7,146 bases of DNA from Erysipelothrix sp. UBA3383 (lineage in GTDB: Bacteria > Bacillota_I > Bacilli_A > Erysipelotrichales > Erysipelotrichaceae), in contig DEPV01000058.1 of assembly GCA_002358955.1 (NCBI GenBank), positions 6,931 through 14,076 of the forward strand. Direction: 5' to 3'. The notes below the pieces were generated by a model that had not been told where the DNA came from, ran no database searches, and was given only the letters and a program-made list of their open reading frames with translations. This document shows, piece by piece, positions 4,866-7,146 of the stretch. Both the position numbers and the translations under genes were made by a program. Each line of letters begins with the position of its first letter. Position 1 is the stretch's first letter.

Positions 4866-7146
4866 TAACCATGGGTAAACTTGCACTACGCAATATTAAA
4901 GAAAATAAAAAATGGGCAATGATGACCATACTGGGTATCAGTATCTCATTAATGCTAATCACCATGGTCGTTAGCTTTGGCGTTGGTACCTATCAATCCT
5001 TTGCACAAGAATATATCGAAACCAGTACTACAGGAAACATCGGATTCAACTATGATGCTAATAATAAAGATGCAGACTTTGATCTACTCGATTACTTAAA
5101 CAAGCAGGAATCCATTGAACGATACTATGCATATACAAATTATGGATACGTAGAGTTTCCTGAAGACCAGGAATTCACACTTCAAGTAGGAAAGTATCTA
5201 AATTTACCTGCTGAAGATTCATTAAACCGTGTTATTGGATATGATCAACCTAAACTCATCAAAGGTAGATTTCCTGAAAACAATGACGAATTATTATGGC
5301 CTTTGTACGGCATGTATGAATATGCAATCGGTGATACGGCTCGTGTTTATAATCAATCCGGTGAACTGGAACTTAAAACAGTTGTAGGACTGATTGATTC
5401 ACCCTTTGCATATCTTAAAGGAGATTATGGTAATGTCGAACTTGTAGAGTCCTTTGCGCGAGTTGACGTCGAATTTAAAGACGGCATCGAGTTTAATGAA
5501 GTAGTTAGTGGTATAAAAAAAGACCTTAAGTTAGAACATATTGACTATTCAACCATGTTAAACAGTCTTAAGGGTTATACACTTCCTACCAATCCCTTGT
5601 TCTTTACTGCAGTAGGCTTAATAGGAATCATCATATTAATTATTGCACTCAGTTCCATTTCACTCATCTACAATTCATTCTATTTATCACTAGAGCAAAA
5701 AGTACAACAAATTGGTTTACTCAAGAGTATTGGTGCTACCAATAAACAAATATCAAAAATGGTCTACTTTGAAGGGTTTATCATTACACTGATCAGTATT
5801 ACATTGGGTATCTTTGGGGGTTACTTCTTAGCACAACAAGCACTGAATTACATCGGAATGACATTTAACAGTTTGTCTCAAGAACTCTATCGCTTCAAAC
5901 CTGTACTTATGCCATCTGTCATTGTTACTATCTACGTGCTGGGATTTCTCACAGTATATTTACCAATTCGTAAGTCAGTATGCTTTGCAAATAAAGTATC
6001 ACCCGTAGAAACCATTCGAAACATCAATCGCAACGATGATCAATTAAAATATAAAAAAGTCCCTTCATATGTTGGACGCTTCTTTAAAACCAGTGGTGAA
6101 TTAGCAGTTAAGAACTACCATCGCGATCGTAAAAAACATCGTAGTACCGGAATCTCTTTAGTCATCACGATCATCTTGTTTATATCAATTACCAGCTTTG
6201 TAGGGTATGGGAAGCAGTTAACACAAGTTGTAAGCCCAACAAGTTATGATCTTATGTTTGCAGATTATACCCAAGAGCTCGCAAGTACAGAGGTATTCAA
6301 CGAATTTATAAATTCACTGGAAGCATCTTATCCTGATGCAAAATTTATTACGTATACTACAGTTGGTTTGGAACAATACAATCCCAATCCAGATGTTAAA
6401 GAGGCTTTTAATTACCCGCTTACCGAACAATTCGAACATTATGATTTATCATTAGTTGGATATATGGAAGAACTTATCATCTTAAATGATCAAGAGTTCA
6501 TTAAATATTTCGGTTCAGACCAATTAATGAATACAGTTCTGAATTCAAATATTCAGGGTAAACTTCCCATTGTAGAAAATGACAAGATAAAAGAACTTTA
6601 TGTGGATAGTCAGTTTATTGATGTCAAACCAGGAGATACTTTTAAATACCGTTTCTACGATCGTCTTGGAGACGCTTCTGAGAATGATATTATTCAAGAT
6701 ATCACGATTGATACCGTTGTAGAAAAGTTTCCATTTGAGCTAAGAACCCATAATACTTATACTGGAATCAACATGGTTGTCTCAATGTCAAAACTTAAAG
6801 AAATGGGTATTTATGACTATTATTATGACGACATTAAGTATGAAGGAACGACCCTGACACTAGTAAGCTCTAAGGACCACTTAGCGATTCAAAAAGACTT
6901 TAATGACATGAAGATTGCGTGGAATGAATCAAACGATAATATTGTGCGTCTGTTTGACTACAACCTAACCAATGACAATCTAATCTTGGCAAGTGTATTT
7001 GGTACTATTGATTTGGTTGCAAAAATAATTACTGGGTTTGTTATCGTTATTTGTATCTCAAACTTATTAAATGTCCTTGCATCCACATCCCGTCAAAGAC
7101 TAAAAGAATATGGTGTCTATCGTTCAGTAGGTATGAATCTTAAAGA
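4862..7146 (+). CDS. FtsX-like ABC transporter permease, duplicated type, truncated by the window edge
   Basis: The open frame gives 761 residues without a stop before base 7146, so the C-terminus is missing. It is the membrane partner of the ATPase that overlaps it by four bases. The layout is a duplicated MacB/FtsX unit. TM1 (about 19-41) precedes a first extracellular domain (45-240). An FtsX domain follows with TM2 (247-271), the cytoplasmic coupling stretch QIGLLKSIGATNKQI (283-297), TM3 (303-327) and TM4 (350-370). A basic linker rich in Lys and Arg (371-428) leads to TM5 (430-449), a larger second extracellular domain (450-712), TM6 (715-741) and a second coupling motif LKEYGVYRSVGM (747-758). 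Two more helices should follow, giving eight helices and perhaps 850-870 residues (inference). That differs from BceB, which has ten helices and one large extracellular domain. The start at 4862 is chosen for the ATGA overlap; the in-frame ATG at 4871 is an alternative. Function is probably export, resistance or signalling to the kinase; the substrate is unknown. Confidence 0.92.
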   Translation, partial: MITMGKLALRNIKENKKWAMMTILGISISLMLITMVVSFGVGTYQSFAQEYIETSTTGNIGFNYDANNKDADFDLLDYLNKQESIERYYAYTNYGYVEFPEDQEFTLQVGKYLNLPAEDSLNRVIGYDQPKLIKGRFPENNDELLWPLYGMYEYAIGDTARVYNQSGELELKTVVGLIDSPFAYLKGDYGNVELVESFARVDVEFKDGIEFNEVVSGIKKDLKLEHIDYSTMLNSLKGYTLPTNPLFFTAVGLIGIIILIIALSSISLIYNSFYLSLEQKVQQIGLLKSIGATNKQISKMVYFEGFIITLISITLGIFGGYFLAQQALNYIGMTFNSLSQELYRFKPVLMPSVIVTIYVLGFLTVYLPIRKSVCFANKVSPVETIRNINRNDDQLKYKKVPSYVGRFFKTSGELAVKNYHRDRKKHRSTGISLVITIILFISITSFVGYGKQLTQVVSPTSYDLMFADYTQELASTEVFNEFINSLEASYPDAKFITYTTVGLEQYNPNPDVKEAFNYPLTEQFEHYDLSLVGYMEELIILNDQEFIKYFGSDQLMNTVLNSNIQGKLPIVENDKIKELYVDSQFIDVKPGDTFKYRFYDRLGDASENDIIQDITIDTVVEKFPFELRTHNTYTGINMVVSMSKLKEMGIYDYYYDDIKYEGTTLTLVSSKDHLAIQKDFNDMKIAWNESNDNIVRLFDYNLTNDNLILASVFGTIDLVAKIITGFVIVICISNLLNVLASTSRQRLKEYGVYRSVGMNLK

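Overview
The window looks like ordinary chromosome from a low-GC Gram-positive bacterium (Bacillota). The DNA is AT-rich with strong GGAGG-type ribosome binding sites, tightly packed co-directional genes and U-tract terminators. TGA acts as a stop and Trp is read from TGG, so this is not the Mycoplasma code. An Erysipelotrichia-like or related Bacillota host is possible, but I cannot fix the genus from the sequence. All recognisable genes are on the + strand, and there is no rRNA, tRNA, CRISPR array or mobile element.

Region 1 (about 1-2471) is a pyroglutamate (5-oxoproline) scavenging operon. After what may be the last codons of an upstream gene and its terminator, an extended -10 promoter reads into a DUF969 membrane protein, a DUF979 membrane protein and pyroglutamyl-peptidase I (pcp). 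The first two overlap by 1 base, and pcp follows after 15 bases. The two DUF proteins are the proposed halves of a 5-oxoproline transporter. Pcp cuts N-terminal pyroglutamate from peptides, so enzyme and transporter share one substrate. A weak hairpin with a T tract ends the unit.

Region 2 (about 2500-7146) is a two-component system with an ABC transporter, of the general kind used for antimicrobial-peptide or cell-envelope stress sensing. An OmpR-family response regulator and an intramembrane-sensing histidine kinase overlap by 4 bases. An 85-base gap follows, containing a perfect inverted repeat (TGACA-N4-TGTCA) just upstream of a good -10 box with no good -35. Next come an ABC ATPase and, overlapping it by 4 bases, a large FtsX-like permease that runs off the right edge with at least 761 residues. 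The likely circuit is: kinase senses stress, the regulator binds the inverted repeat, and the ABC operon is switched on.

The most interesting points are that probable operator, which resembles the BceR-family site, and the permease. The permease has two extracellular domains and a duplicated FtsX unit rather than the BceB layout that usually accompanies such kinases and sites. I see no clear sign of a wholly new system.
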